DNA from: Streptomyces pseudovenezuelae
Lineage (GTDB): Bacteria > Actinomycetota > Actinomycetes > Streptomycetales > Streptomycetaceae
Direction of reading: 5' to 3'
Length of the DNA stretch: 64,000 nt
NCBI RefSeq assembly: GCF_001513955.1
Contig: NZ_KQ948145.1
Coordinates: 462,212-526,211 of the forward strand
The notes beneath the pieces are model-generated. The model was not told the DNA's origin and did no database searches. It saw nothing but the letters and a program-made list of their open reading frames with translations. Below are positions 1-8,090 of the stretch, in pieces (positions within the stretch are counted from its first letter, which is position 1; the number at the start of each line of letters is the position of its first letter). Both the position numbers and the translations under genes were made by a program.

Positions 1-598
1 CCCGCTCGATCAGCGCGTGGTGCAGCGCCTCCGTACGGGGACGGTTGAAGCCCTGGTTGTAGTAGAGCTTGAGCGGCTGGTACGCCGTCCCGAACTCCGA
101 CTCGGGGAACTTCTCGGTGTCCGCCGCGCCCTCGAACGCCACCATCGAGATCTTGTGGGTCATGATGTGGTCGGGGTGCGGGTAGCCGCCGTTCTCGTCG
201 TAGGTGGTGATCACCTGGGGACGGAAGGCGCGGATCTGCTTCACCAGCTCGCCGGCCGCCTTGTCGACGTCCTCCAGGGCGAAGCAGCCCTCGGGCAGCG
301 GCGGCAGCGGGTCGCCCTCGGGCAGGCCGGAGTCGACGAAGCCGAGCCACTCCTGCCGGACGCCGAGGATCTCGCGGGCCTCGTCCATCTCCTTCTTGCG
401 TACCTCGTGGATGTGCTCCTCGATGTACTTGTCGCCCTGGAGCTTCGGATTGAGGATGGAGCCGCGCTCCCCTCCCGTGCAGGTCACGACCAGCACGTCC
501 ACCCCCTCGGACACGTACTTCGCCATGGTGGCCGCGCCCTTGCTCGACTCGTCGTCGGGGTGGGCGTGCACGGCCATCAGTCGCAGCTGGTCAGTCAA
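1..598 (-). CDS. mca: Mycothiol S-conjugate amidase Mca (C-terminus beyond the left edge)
   Basis: Zinc amidase of the LmbE/MshB family that cleaves mycothiol S-conjugates, releasing a mercapturic acid for export; cytoplasmic detoxification. The frame starts at a TTG at 598 (reads as fMet-TDQLRLMAV) with GAGG eight bases upstream. The first metal motif AHPDD is at residues 12-16 and the second, HPDH, follows GGYP near residue 120. About 199 codons are inside the window; the family is near 290 residues, so roughly a third is missing because of the window edge, not a truncation. It is divergent from the DUF4307 gene. MshB is the close paralogue; the Mca-like motif spacing and the greA neighbourhood favour Mca. 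Confidence 0.93.
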   Translation of the reverse strand, partial: MTDQLRLMAVHAHPDDESSKGAATMAKYVSEGVDVLVVTCTGGERGSILNPKLQGDKYIEEHIHEVRKKEMDEAREILGVRQEWLGFVDSGLPEGDPLPPLPEGCFALEDVDKAAGELVKQIRAFRPQVITTYDENGGYPHPDHIMTHKISMVAFEGAADTEKFPESEFGTAYQPLKLYYNQGFNRPRTEALHHALIER

Positions 599-713
599 GA
601 CTCAATCCTCGTAAGTCGGCGCCCCCGGTGTCTTCGGGTGCGAACGGCGGCTTCTATAGTGACCGAATCGGGGGGCGTTTAATTCCACGGCCTTGGTTTC
701 CCAGGAGACGATC

Positions 714-1112
714 ATGAGCACGGCGAGCACTCAGCTGCCCGAGGGCCGCTACGGCCGCTCCTCGGACGAGCGTGCCGACCACAAGCTCAAGATCGCCGGT
801 GCCGTGCTCGGCGCCTTCCTGCTCGCGTTGATCGGTTACTTCGCCTACCACTACGTCGGCCAGAACAAGATCAGCGGCGAGGTGATCGCCTTCGACGCGA
901 AGACCTCGGCGGTCGAGGTGCATCTGGAGGTCCGCAAGGACTCCGGCACCTCCGGCTACTGCACGATCCGCTCCCAGGCGGCGGACGGCTCCGAGGTGGG
1001 CCGGGCGGACTTCCGCTTCGGCGGTGACGCCACCCGCATCGACAAGGTCGTCACGCTCCGTACGACGGCCCGGGGCACCACTGCCGAGCTGCTGGGCTGT
1101 CACGCCGACTGA
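714..1112 (+). CDS. DUF4307-type single-pass membrane protein
   Basis: 132-residue protein of unknown function. A hydrophilic N-terminus is followed by one membrane helix (about residues 25-45, IAGAVLGAFLLALIGYFAYH), then an extracytoplasmic beta-rich domain with two cysteines (SGYCTIR and LLGCHAD) that could pair. The start at 714 is chosen because AGGAGA lies six bases upstream; an upstream GTG at 693 has no site. The gene sits between mca (divergent) and greA (same strand), as in other Streptomyces. The DUF4307 assignment is from memory of the family pattern. Confidence 0.85.
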   Translation: MSTASTQLPEGRYGRSSDERADHKLKIAGAVLGAFLLALIGYFAYHYVGQNKISGEVIAFDAKTSAVEVHLEVRKDSGTSGYCTIRSQAADGSEVGRADFRFGGDATRIDKVVTLRTTARGTTAELLGCHAD

Positions 1113-1279
1113 CGTCACCCCGATACGGGAGCGTTGACCTGCGTCGACGTATTTCTGATGGCTTATGTCCTCCCCCTTCGGCTCCTGAATTGTTAGGCTC
1201 GTGGTTTCGCCCATCCGTGAAGGAACATTCTTCTGGGTAGGGCGATGCTTTGTATTCCCAGTACCTACGAGGAGCACCT

Positions 1280-1780
1280 GTGACCCAGACCAGCGAAGAC
1301 GTCACCTGGCTTACGCAGGAGGCGTACACCAAGCTCAAGGAAGAGCTGGCGTACCTGTCTGGTCCCGCGCGCGAGGAAGTCACCGCGAAGATCGCGGCAG
1401 CGCGCGAGGAGGGCGACCTGCGCGAGAACGGCGGGTACCACGCGGCCAAGGAAGAGCAGGGCAAGCAGGAGCTCCGCATCCGCCAGCTGACCCAGCTCCT
1501 GGAGAAGGCCAAGGTCGGCGAGGCTCCGGCGTCCACGGACGGTGCCGTGGCGCCCGGCATGGTCGTGACGATCGCCTTCGACGGCGACGAGGACGACACG
1601 ATGACCTTCCTGCTCGCCTCGCGCGAGTACGCGAGCGCGGACGTCGAGACCTACTCACCGCAGTCCCCGCTGGGCTCCGGCGTGATCGGCCACAAGGTCG
1701 GTGAGGACGCGGAGTACGAACTGCCGAACGGCAAGAAGGCCTCCGTGACCATCCTCAAGGCCGAGCCCTACAACGGCTGA
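1280..1780 (+). CDS. greA: Transcription elongation factor GreA
   Basis: Rescues backtracked RNA polymerase by stimulating cleavage of the nascent RNA through the secondary channel. 166 residues. The N-terminal coiled coil carries the DLRENGGYHAAKEEQ segment, including the acidic tip residues; the C-terminal FKBP-like domain ends GKKASVTILKAEPYNG. The GTG start at 1280 has GAGGAG seven bases upstream. It is slightly longer than the E. coli protein, as in other actinobacteria. It stands alone as a transcription unit and ends at a strong hairpin shared with the convergent ABC permease gene. Confidence 0.95.
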   Translation: MTQTSEDVTWLTQEAYTKLKEELAYLSGPAREEVTAKIAAAREEGDLRENGGYHAAKEEQGKQELRIRQLTQLLEKAKVGEAPASTDGAVAPGMVVTIAFDGDEDDTMTFLLASREYASADVETYSPQSPLGSGVIGHKVGEDAEYELPNGKKASVTILKAEPYNG

Positions 1781-1807
1781 CCCCGGCCGACCGTCTGTCC
1801 TCGGCGG

Positions 1808-1836
1808 GCCCCCGGCGTCCTCGCGACGCCGGGGGC
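1808..1836. terminator. Bidirectional hairpin terminator, greA / ABC permease
   Basis: Perfect 12-bp arms (1808-1819 and 1825-1836, GCCCCCGGCGTC and its complement) around a 5-base loop, between the stop of greA and the stop of the convergent permease gene. There is no long T run, which is normal for Streptomyces terminators. Confidence 0.8.
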
Positions 1837-1840
1837 TCTG

Positions 1841-2698
1841 TCATGCGGTGGCCGAGCGGTACTTGCGGACCGCCAGCGTCCTGAACACGACGATGATCAG
1901 GACCGAGTAGATCAGTGAGGCCCAGACCGGGTGCTGCATGGGCCAGGCGGCGGAGGTGGACTGGCCCGGGTTGGCGAAAAGCACCCGGCAGGCCTGGACG
2001 GTGGCGCTGAACGGGTTCCACTCGGCGATGTGCCTGAGCCACGGGGTCATGTGGCTGGTGTCCACAAAGGCGTTCGAGATGAAGGTGACCGGGAAGAGCC
2101 AGATCAGCCCGCTGGAGGTGGCCGCCTCGGGGGTGCAGACGGACATGCCGATCAGGGCGCCGATCCAGGTGAACGCGTAGCCGAGCAGGAGCAGCAGGCC
2201 GAAGGCGGCCAGCACCTTCCCTGCATTGGTGCTGCCGTCCGAGCCGACGCGCCAGCCGACCAGCACCGCGACCACGGCGAGGACGATCAGGGTCAGGGCC
2301 GTCTGCACCAGGTCGGCGAAGGTGCGTCCGGTCAGCACCGCGCCGCGGGCCATCGGCAGGGAGCGGAAGCGGTCGATGAGGCCCTTGTGCATGTCGTCGG
2401 CGATACCCGCGCCGGAGCTGGCGGTGGCGAAGGTGACGGTCTGCGCGAAGATGCCCGCCATCAGGAAGTTCTTGTAGTCGGTCGCGCTGGTGCTGCTGCC
2501 GATCTGCATGGATCCGCCGAAGACGTAGGTGAACAGCACCACGAACATGATCGGCTGGATGAGCCCGTAGATGATCATCTCGGGGATCCGGGACATGCGG
2601 ATCAGATTGCGTTGGGCGACGACCATGGAGTCCCTCAGGGACTGGCTGACGGGGTTCGCGGCCGGCGCGACCCGGGCGGTGTCGGTGACGGCGCTCAC
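1841..2698 (-). CDS. DrrB-family ABC-2 exporter permease
   Basis: Membrane half of an ABC-2 drug exporter of the daunorubicin-resistance (DrrB) type, 285 residues. About six membrane segments are visible, with the family motif region around GAGIADDMHKGLIDRFRSLPM and the YAFTWIGALIGM segment. The GTG start overlaps the ATPase stop by four bases (GTGA), so the pair is translationally coupled. Substrate is unknown; such exporters usually move lipophilic antibiotics or lipids. There is no biosynthetic gene nearby, so self-resistance to a local product is not supported. Confidence 0.9.
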   Translation of the reverse strand: MSAVTDTARVAPAANPVSQSLRDSMVVAQRNLIRMSRIPEMIIYGLIQPIMFVVLFTYVFGGSMQIGSSTSATDYKNFLMAGIFAQTVTFATASSGAGIADDMHKGLIDRFRSLPMARGAVLTGRTFADLVQTALTLIVLAVVAVLVGWRVGSDGSTNAGKVLAAFGLLLLLGYAFTWIGALIGMSVCTPEAATSSGLIWLFPVTFISNAFVDTSHMTPWLRHIAEWNPFSATVQACRVLFANPGQSTSAAWPMQHPVWASLIYSVLIIVVFRTLAVRKYRSATA

Positions 2699-3675
2699 TT
2701 GGTGGTCTCCTTCTTGTCGCTCTCCTCGTCCTTCGCCTCGGCCACGTGTCCGGTCAGGGACAGGAAGACGTCGTCGAGGGTGGGGCGGCGCAGGCCGATG
2801 TCGTCGATCTCGATGCCCCGGCTGTCGAGCTCACGGATGACCTCGGCGAGCAGCTTGGCGCCGCCGGAGACGGGCACGGTGAGCTTGCGCATGTGGTCCT
2901 CGACCGTGGTGTCGCCCTTGCCGAAGCCGCGCAGGATCTCCGAGGCGGCCTGGATGTGCTCGCGCTCGTGCACCACGACCTCGACGCGCTCGCCGCCGGT
3001 GCGGGCCTTGAGCTGGTCGGAGGTGCCCGTGGCGATGACACGGCCGTGGTCGACGACAGCGATCTCGTGGGCCAGGTGGTCGGCCTCTTCCAGGTACTGG
3101 GTGGTCAGCAGCAGGGTCGTGCCCCCGGAGACCAGCTTCTTGATGACCTCCCACAGCAATTGGCGGTTGCGCGGGTCGAGGCCGGTCGTCGGCTCGTCCA
3201 TGAACATCACGGGCGGCGAGACCACCAGGGCGGCCGCGAGGTCGAGGCGGCGGCGCATTCCGCCGGAGTAAGTCTTGGTGGGGCGGTCGGCTGCGTCGGC
3301 GAGGTCGAACTGCTCCAGCAGTTCGGCCGCGCGGGCCTTCGCCGGCTTGGCCTTCATCTGGTAGAGCCGGCCGACCATCTGAAGGTTCTCGCGGCCGGTG
3401 AGGTATTCGTCGACCGCCGCGAACTGGCCGGACAGGCCGATGGAGCGGCGCACGGCGTCGGGGTGCTTGAGGACGTCGATGCCGGCGACGACCGCCGAGC
3501 CGCGGTCCGGCTGGAGCAGGGTGGTCAGACAGCGGACGGCTGTCGTCTTGCCCGCGCCGTTCGGTCCGAGGAGGCCCAGCACGGTGCCTTCCGGGACATC
3601 GAGGTCGACGCCGTCCAGTGCCTTTACGTCTCCGAAGGTCTTGACCAGGCCTTCGGCATAGATGGCGCCTGGCAT
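2695..3675 (-). CDS. DrrA-family ABC exporter ATPase
   Basis: ATPase partner of the downstream permease, 326 residues from the ATG at 3675. That start is chosen because GGAGAC lies six bases upstream; a GTG four codons earlier lacks a site. Walker A GPNGAGKT, signature YSGGMRRRLDLA and Walker B VMFMDEPTTGLD are intact. The C-terminal 80 or so residues are the DrrA-type extension (DUF4162-like). The operon is ATPase then permease. A 16-bp palindrome at 3785-3800, about 110 bases upstream, is a candidate operator. Confidence 0.92.
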   Translation of the reverse strand: MPGAIYAEGLVKTFGDVKALDGVDLDVPEGTVLGLLGPNGAGKTTAVRCLTTLLQPDRGSAVVAGIDVLKHPDAVRRSIGLSGQFAAVDEYLTGRENLQMVGRLYQMKAKPAKARAAELLEQFDLADAADRPTKTYSGGMRRRLDLAAALVVSPPVMFMDEPTTGLDPRNRQLLWEVIKKLVSGGTTLLLTTQYLEEADHLAHEIAVVDHGRVIATGTSDQLKARTGGERVEVVVHEREHIQAASEILRGFGKGDTTVEDHMRKLTVPVSGGAKLLAEVIRELDSRGIEIDDIGLRRPTLDDVFLSLTGHVAEAKDEESDKKETTK

Positions 3676-3784
3676 ATGAGTCTCCACGTCGTCGGGGATT
3701 CTTGGGAAAGCCTAGGTTTGCGCGGTTTCCTCCGCCCGTTCTTTTTCCGCGGGCGGCGTGAGCGGCGGCACGAGACACACCATA

Positions 3785-3800
3785 ACGCGATGTATCGCGT
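3785..3800. promoter_or_regulatory. Palindromic operator candidate upstream of the DrrAB-type operon
   Basis: ACGCGAT-GT-ATCGCGT: two perfect 7-bp inverted arms around two bases, in the leader of the ATPase gene. Exporter operons of this class are often repressed by PadR or TetR proteins that bind palindromes of this size. No such regulator is encoded next to it, so the protein that binds here is unknown. Confidence 0.5.
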
Positions 3801-3855
3801 CTCTCAATGGAGTTGCCCGAAAGAGTGACTCCTGAGTCCCCGAGGGGCCCTGACC

Positions 3856-5085
3856 TCAGTCGATGACCGTGTAACCGGCCTCGCGCAGGGCTCGGCCGAC
3901 CTCGGCGCAGTGCTCGGGACCCTTCGTCTCCAGATGCAGCTCGACCTCCGCCTCCGCCAGCCCGAGCCGTGGATCGGTCCGGACGTGGCTCACGTCCAGG
4001 ACATTAGCGTCGACCACTGACAACACCCCGAGAAGTGTCGCGAGGGCACCGGGCCGGTCCGTCAGCCGCAGCCGGACGGCGAGGTAGCGGCCCTGCGCGG
4101 ACATGCCGTGCCGCAGCACCCGCTGGAGCAGCACCGGGTCGACGTTGCCGCCGGACAGCACGGCGACGACCGGGCCCTCGAAGGCGCCCGGGTCGCTCAG
4201 CAGAGCGGCGACCGGGCTCGCCCCGGCCGGCTCGACGACCAGCTTGGCCCGCTCCAGACACAGCAGCAGCGCGGCGGACAGCTCGTCCTCGGTCACCGTG
4301 CGGACCTCGTCCACGAGTGCGCCCACGATCCCGAACGGCACGTCCCCGGGCCGCCCCACCTTCATGCCGTCGGCCATCGTGGCCGGGTTCTCGATCGACA
4401 CCGGGCGCCCGGCCGCCAGCGAGGGCGGGTACGCGGCCGCGCCCGCCGCCTGCACGCCGACGATCCGCACATCGGGCCTGAGCGCCTTCACGGCGATCGC
4501 GACACCGGCCGCGAGTCCGCCGCCGCCGATCCCGAGGACGACCGTGCGCACCTCCGGGCACTGCTCCAGGATCTCCAGGCCGACCGTGCCCTGGCCCGCG
4601 ATGACGTCCGGATGGTCGAAGGGGTGGATGAACACCGCGCCCGTCTCGGCCGCGTACTCCTGCGCGGCGGCCAGGGTCTCGTCGACCACCTGGCCGTGCA
4701 GGCGCACCTCGGCGCCGTAGTGCCGGGTGGCACTGATCTTCGGCAGCGGCGCGCCCTTGGGCATGAACACCGTGGAGCGCACGCCGAGCAGCGTGGACGC
4801 CAGCGCGACGCCCTGCGCGTGGTTCCCGGCGCTCGCGGCCACGACACCCGCGGCCCGCTCCTCGGGCAGCAGCCCGGCGATCCGGACGTAGGCGCCGCGA
4901 AGTTTGAACGACCCGGTCCGCTGGAGGTTCTCGCACTTGAAGTGCACCGGCGCGCCCACCAGCTGACTCAGATGGCGGCTGCCCTCCATCGCGGTCGTCC
5001 GCGCCACGCCCGACAGCATCTTCTGCGCGCCGCGCACATCGTCGAGCGTCACCGGCGGCACGGGGTGGGCCTTGCGGTAGTTCAT
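3856..5085 (-). CDS. ilvA: Threonine ammonia-lyase (threonine dehydratase) with ACT domain
   Basis: PLP enzyme converting L-threonine to 2-oxobutanoate and ammonia. 409 residues: catalytic domain with the PLP lysine K61 in GSFKLRGAY, the phosphate-binding glycine loop GIGGGGLAAG, and a C-terminal ACT-like domain (about residues 330-405) with LTDRPGALATLLGVL. Length with a single regulatory ACT domain fits the IlvA/TdcB forms seen in actinobacteria. The gene is monocistronic and divergent from the MarR gene. Whether it serves isoleucine synthesis or threonine catabolism cannot be decided from sequence; the symbol follows Streptomyces usage. Confidence 0.92.
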   Translation of the reverse strand: MNYRKAHPVPPVTLDDVRGAQKMLSGVARTTAMEGSRHLSQLVGAPVHFKCENLQRTGSFKLRGAYVRIAGLLPEERAAGVVAASAGNHAQGVALASTLLGVRSTVFMPKGAPLPKISATRHYGAEVRLHGQVVDETLAAAQEYAAETGAVFIHPFDHPDVIAGQGTVGLEILEQCPEVRTVVLGIGGGGLAAGVAIAVKALRPDVRIVGVQAAGAAAYPPSLAAGRPVSIENPATMADGMKVGRPGDVPFGIVGALVDEVRTVTEDELSAALLLCLERAKLVVEPAGASPVAALLSDPGAFEGPVVAVLSGGNVDPVLLQRVLRHGMSAQGRYLAVRLRLTDRPGALATLLGVLSVVDANVLDVSHVRTDPRLGLAEAEVELHLETKGPEHCAEVGRALREAGYTVID

Positions 5086-5229
5086 GACTCAAGTCTCGCA
5101 GTTCACACGTGCGTGTTCGCGCTGTGACCAACGTCCGAGACGGGTTTGCGCAGCGCCGGTACGGCCCGCCCCCCGGCCGCGTACCCTGTCCCCCAACCCA
5201 GCAGCCCTTCATGAAGTGAGCCCCCGGCC

Positions 5230-5751
5230 ATGCCCACAACACCTGAAATGTCGATGGACATGACGACCGTCGGTGACACCGGTCTCCTCGACACCCTGCA
5301 GCACGAGGTGGCGGTCTTCGCCCGCCGTGCCGAACAGACCCGCCTCGGCGGGATCGGGCAGGTGCGCAACTCCATGGACCGCGCCGCGTACCTGCTGCTC
5401 AACCGGCTCGACAAGGAAGGACCGATGGGCGTCAAGGCGCTCGCGGCGAGCATGGGCATCGACTCGTCGACGGTCACCCGTCAGGTGGCGCCGCTCGTCG
5501 ACACCGGCCTGGTCAAGCGGACCTCGCACCCCGAGGACGGCCGCGCGGTGGTCCTTCAGCTGTCCCCGCGCGGACAGTCCCGGCTGGAGGAAGTGCGCTC
5601 CTCCCGGCGTCAGTTGATGGCCGAGCTGACACACGACTGGGCGCCGGAGGAGCGCGAGGCGTTCTGCACGCTCCTCACGCGCTTCAACACCGCGCTCTCC
5701 TCCCGGATGGCGGCCCAGGGCGTTCCGGCCCCGGAGGCGCAGACCTCCTAG
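5230..5751 (+). CDS. MarR-family transcriptional regulator
   Basis: 173-residue winged-helix regulator. The core runs from about residue 40 to 140: DRAAYLLLNRL, the recognition region GVKALAASMGIDSSTVTRQV, and the wing SHPEDGRAVVLQLSPRG, which has the D-x-R pattern typical of MarR. The ATG at 5230 is the first of three close ATGs and is only weakly supported by a GTGAG upstream. It is divergent from ilvA and could regulate itself or that gene; no clear palindrome is seen in the 144-bp gap. Ligand unknown. Confidence 0.88.
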   Translation: MPTTPEMSMDMTTVGDTGLLDTLQHEVAVFARRAEQTRLGGIGQVRNSMDRAAYLLLNRLDKEGPMGVKALAASMGIDSSTVTRQVAPLVDTGLVKRTSHPEDGRAVVLQLSPRGQSRLEEVRSSRRQLMAELTHDWAPEEREAFCTLLTRFNTALSSRMAAQGVPAPEAQTS

Positions 5752-5920
5752 ACACGCGTCCTCCCCGTGGCGCGCACGCGCGTGTGCCGCCGCACCTCTT
5801 GACCGGACGGCCGCGCCGGGCCTCATATGAGATCGGGTCCCCGGCGACCTGCTCCTCGGGGACCGGGTCCTCCAGGCCGTACGAAGCCGTCGTACGGCCA
5901 TCCGCAGGCGGGGAGGTGCG

Positions 5921-6424
5921 GTGCGGCAACGGCAGGCGTCCCAGAGCGCGCGTCGGGCCCGGGAGTTCGAGGCGTTCGTCGCGGGCGCGGCCGGGCGGCT
6001 GCTGCACGCCGCGACGCTCCTGACGGCGGAGCCACCGGACGACAACCCGCGCGCGCGGCGTCTGCTGACGCTGGCGCTCGCCCACACGTACGCGTGCTGG
6101 GACCGGCTGCGCGGCGAGGACCCCTACGACCGGGCCCGCCAGTACCTCGCCCTGCGCTTCGCCCACGGGGCATGGCGCCGCCACGGCATCCTGCTCGGCG
6201 GCCGCACGCACCCCTCCGGCCCGTTGTCCCACCTGGCCCCTCAGGAGCGTCTGGTCCTGGTACTGCGCCTCTACGAGGGCGTGGCCGAGGAACAGGCGGC
6301 CGCCCTGCTCGGCCTGCCGACGGAACGCGTCCGCACGATCTGCGACCGGGCGACGGCCACCCTGCTGCACCCACCGCGTGGGCCCGCACCGGCGGTCGTG
6401 GGGGCCAAGGTGGCGGCGTCATGA
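5921..6424 (+). CDS. Sigma-factor-like helix-turn-helix protein
   Basis: 167-residue protein resembling a reduced ECF sigma factor. The C-terminal third matches region 4: LAPQERLVLVLRLYEGVAEEQAAALLGLPTE, followed by VRTICDRATATL. The N-terminal part (residues 10-85) is helical but lacks a convincing region 2 core-binding signature. The GTG start is supported by GGGGAGG five bases upstream. It is followed 28 bases later by a small membrane protein with its own strong ribosome site, probably one operon. Whether it still works as a sigma factor is uncertain. Confidence 0.7.
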   Translation: MRQRQASQSARRAREFEAFVAGAAGRLLHAATLLTAEPPDDNPRARRLLTLALAHTYACWDRLRGEDPYDRARQYLALRFAHGAWRRHGILLGGRTHPSGPLSHLAPQERLVLVLRLYEGVAEEQAAALLGLPTERVRTICDRATATLLHPPRGPAPAVVGAKVAAS

Positions 6425-6452
6425 GACACACGGCCCGTCCCGGGAGGCGCAC

Positions 6453-6701
6453 GTGAACCGGACCCAGCGCGAGGCCGCCGTGCGGCAGCTCATGGAGCGG
6501 GGGACGCCGCAGGTACCGGCGGATCTGTACGCGGACTCCGTGCGCCGGGGCTCGCGCATGCTGCGGCGCAGGACCGCGGCGCGCCGGCTCATGTGGCTGC
6601 TGTTGCTCGCCGCGAGCGTGGCGTTCGTGGTGTGGGCGCTGACCGCGCGCCCGTGGGTGGAGCCGCCGTCCACGACGACTCCACCCATGACGGGCTGGTG
6701 A
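6453..6701 (+). CDS. Small single-pass membrane protein, partner of the sigma-like gene
   Basis: 82 residues, unrecognised. A charged N-terminal half (residues 1-45, rich in Arg) precedes one membrane helix (WLLLLAASVAFVVWALTA) and a short Pro/Thr-rich outer tail. The GTG at 6453 has GGGAGG five bases upstream. Position directly after a sigma-like gene suggests an anti-sigma or anchoring partner, but no zinc or ASD-type motif is present, so this is inference from context only. Confidence 0.65.
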   Translation: MNRTQREAAVRQLMERGTPQVPADLYADSVRRGSRMLRRRTAARRLMWLLLLAASVAFVVWALTARPWVEPPSTTTPPMTGW

Positions 6702-6739
6702 GACCGGTCCGGTCTGGCCGGCCGGCGGCCGGCCGGCGG

Positions 6740-7897
6740 CTACCGGGCCAGCGCCTGCTGCAGGTCCTCCAGCAGGTCGTCGACGTTCTCGATGCCGACG
6801 GACAGGCGTACGAGGTCGGCGGGGACCTCCAGGGCGGAGCCCGCCACGGACGCGTGCGTCATCCGGCCGGGGTGCTCGATCAGCGACTCGACACCGCCCA
6901 GGGACTCCCCCAGCGTGAAGATCTTCGCGCGGTTGCAGACCTCGACGGCCGCCTCCTCGCCGCCCTCCACCCGGAAGGAGACCATGCCGCCGAAGGACCG
7001 CATCTGCTTGGCCGCGACCTCGTGGCCGGGGTGCTCCGCCAGGCCCGGGTAGAGCACCTGCGTCACGCGCGCGTGCCGGGTCAGCATGTCGGCGATCTTC
7101 GTGGCGTTCTCGCTGTGCCGGTCCATGCGCACCGACAGCGTCTTGGCGCCGCGCAGCACCAGCCAGGAGTCGAAGGGCCCGGCGACCGCGCCCATCGCGT
7201 TCTGGTGGTACGCCAGCTCCTCGCCGAGCGTCTCGTCGGCGGTGACCAGGGCGCCGCCCACGACGTCGGAGTGGCCGCCCATGTACTTGGTCAGCGAGTG
7301 CACCACGACGTCGGCGCCGAGCGACAGGGGCTGCTGGAGGTAGGGCGTCGCGAAGGTGTTGTCGACGACGAGCTTGGCGCCCGCGTCCCGGGAGACCTGG
7401 GCGACGGCGGCGATGTCGGTGATGCCGAGCAGCGGGTTGGAGGGGGTCTCCACCCACACGGCCTTGGTCTTCGGGGTGATGGCGGCCCGTACGGCGGCCG
7501 GGTCGCTGGTGTCGGCGACCGACCACTCGACGCCCCAGCGGGCGACGACCTTCGCAAAGAGGCGGAACGTGCCGCCGTACGCGTCGTTGGGGATGACCAC
7601 GTGGTCGCCGGGGCTGAGCAGCGTACGCAGCAGGCAGTCCTCGGCCGCCAGTCCGGACGCGAACGCGAGACCCCGGCGGCCGCCTTCGAGGGCGGCGAGG
7701 TTCTCCTCCAGGGCCGTGCGGGTGGGGTTGGCGCTGCGGCTGTACTCGTAGCCGCCGCGCAGACCGCCCACGCCGTCCTGCTTGTAGGTCGAGACCTGGT
7801 AGATCGGCGGGACCACCGCGCCGGTGAGGGGGTCCGCGGTGTTGCCCGCATGGATCGCGAGGGTCTCGAAGTGCTGACTGATGTGCCTGTCGCTCAT
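6740..7897 (-). CDS. metB: Cystathionine gamma-synthase / PLP-dependent trans-sulfuration enzyme
   Basis: PLP enzyme of the Cys/Met metabolism family, 385 residues; joins activated homoserine and cysteine to form cystathionine, or runs the related gamma-lyase reaction. The PLP lysine is K204 in HSLTKYMGGHSD; the substrate and cofactor loops YSRSANPTR, SGLAAEDC and VVDNTFATP are intact. The start at 7897 (MSDRHISQ) is chosen because homology begins there; GGAG lies just upstream, and the frame extends 65 codons further only through the repeat-bearing upstream region. It is monocistronic. Synthase versus lyase cannot be separated with confidence. Confidence 0.9.
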   Translation of the reverse strand: MSDRHISQHFETLAIHAGNTADPLTGAVVPPIYQVSTYKQDGVGGLRGGYEYSRSANPTRTALEENLAALEGGRRGLAFASGLAAEDCLLRTLLSPGDHVVIPNDAYGGTFRLFAKVVARWGVEWSVADTSDPAAVRAAITPKTKAVWVETPSNPLLGITDIAAVAQVSRDAGAKLVVDNTFATPYLQQPLSLGADVVVHSLTKYMGGHSDVVGGALVTADETLGEELAYHQNAMGAVAGPFDSWLVLRGAKTLSVRMDRHSENATKIADMLTRHARVTQVLYPGLAEHPGHEVAAKQMRSFGGMVSFRVEGGEEAAVEVCNRAKIFTLGESLGGVESLIEHPGRMTHASVAGSALEVPADLVRLSVGIENVDDLLEDLQQALAR

Positions 7898-7966
7898 GGG
7901 CTCCGAGGGTAGTCCGCCCGGCGGACCGATGACGGACGACGGGCTCCCCTCGGCCGTACGGCAGGG

Positions 7967-8062
7967 TTTTCCCCAGGTGTTCGGGCCCGTCCGGCACGTT
8001 TTCCCCAGGGTGTCCGGGCCGGTCCGGGAGTTTTCCACAGGGCACGGACCGGGTTGGGCAAT
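7967..8062. repeat. Three tandem units with exact 32-bp period between metB and the next gene
   Basis: TTTTCCCCAG starts at 7967 and 7999, and TTTTCCACAG at 8031, giving two successive spacings of exactly 32 bp (about three helical turns). The remainder of each unit is a GTCCGG-rich segment that is similar but not identical. The array sits 70-165 bases upstream of metB and directly upstream of the divergent membrane-anchored gene. Phased repeats suggest a protein-binding array. The third unit contains TTTTCCACA, one base from the common DnaA box. No known methionine regulator motif was recognised. Confidence 0.6.
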
Positions 8063-8090
8063 TGTCGGCGGCGTCTGGAACTCTTGGGGC

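Noticed and set aside
7898..8090. S-adenosylmethionine riboswitch upstream of metB
   Set aside because: No conserved core or kink-turn pairing seen; the region is instead the 32-bp-period repeat.
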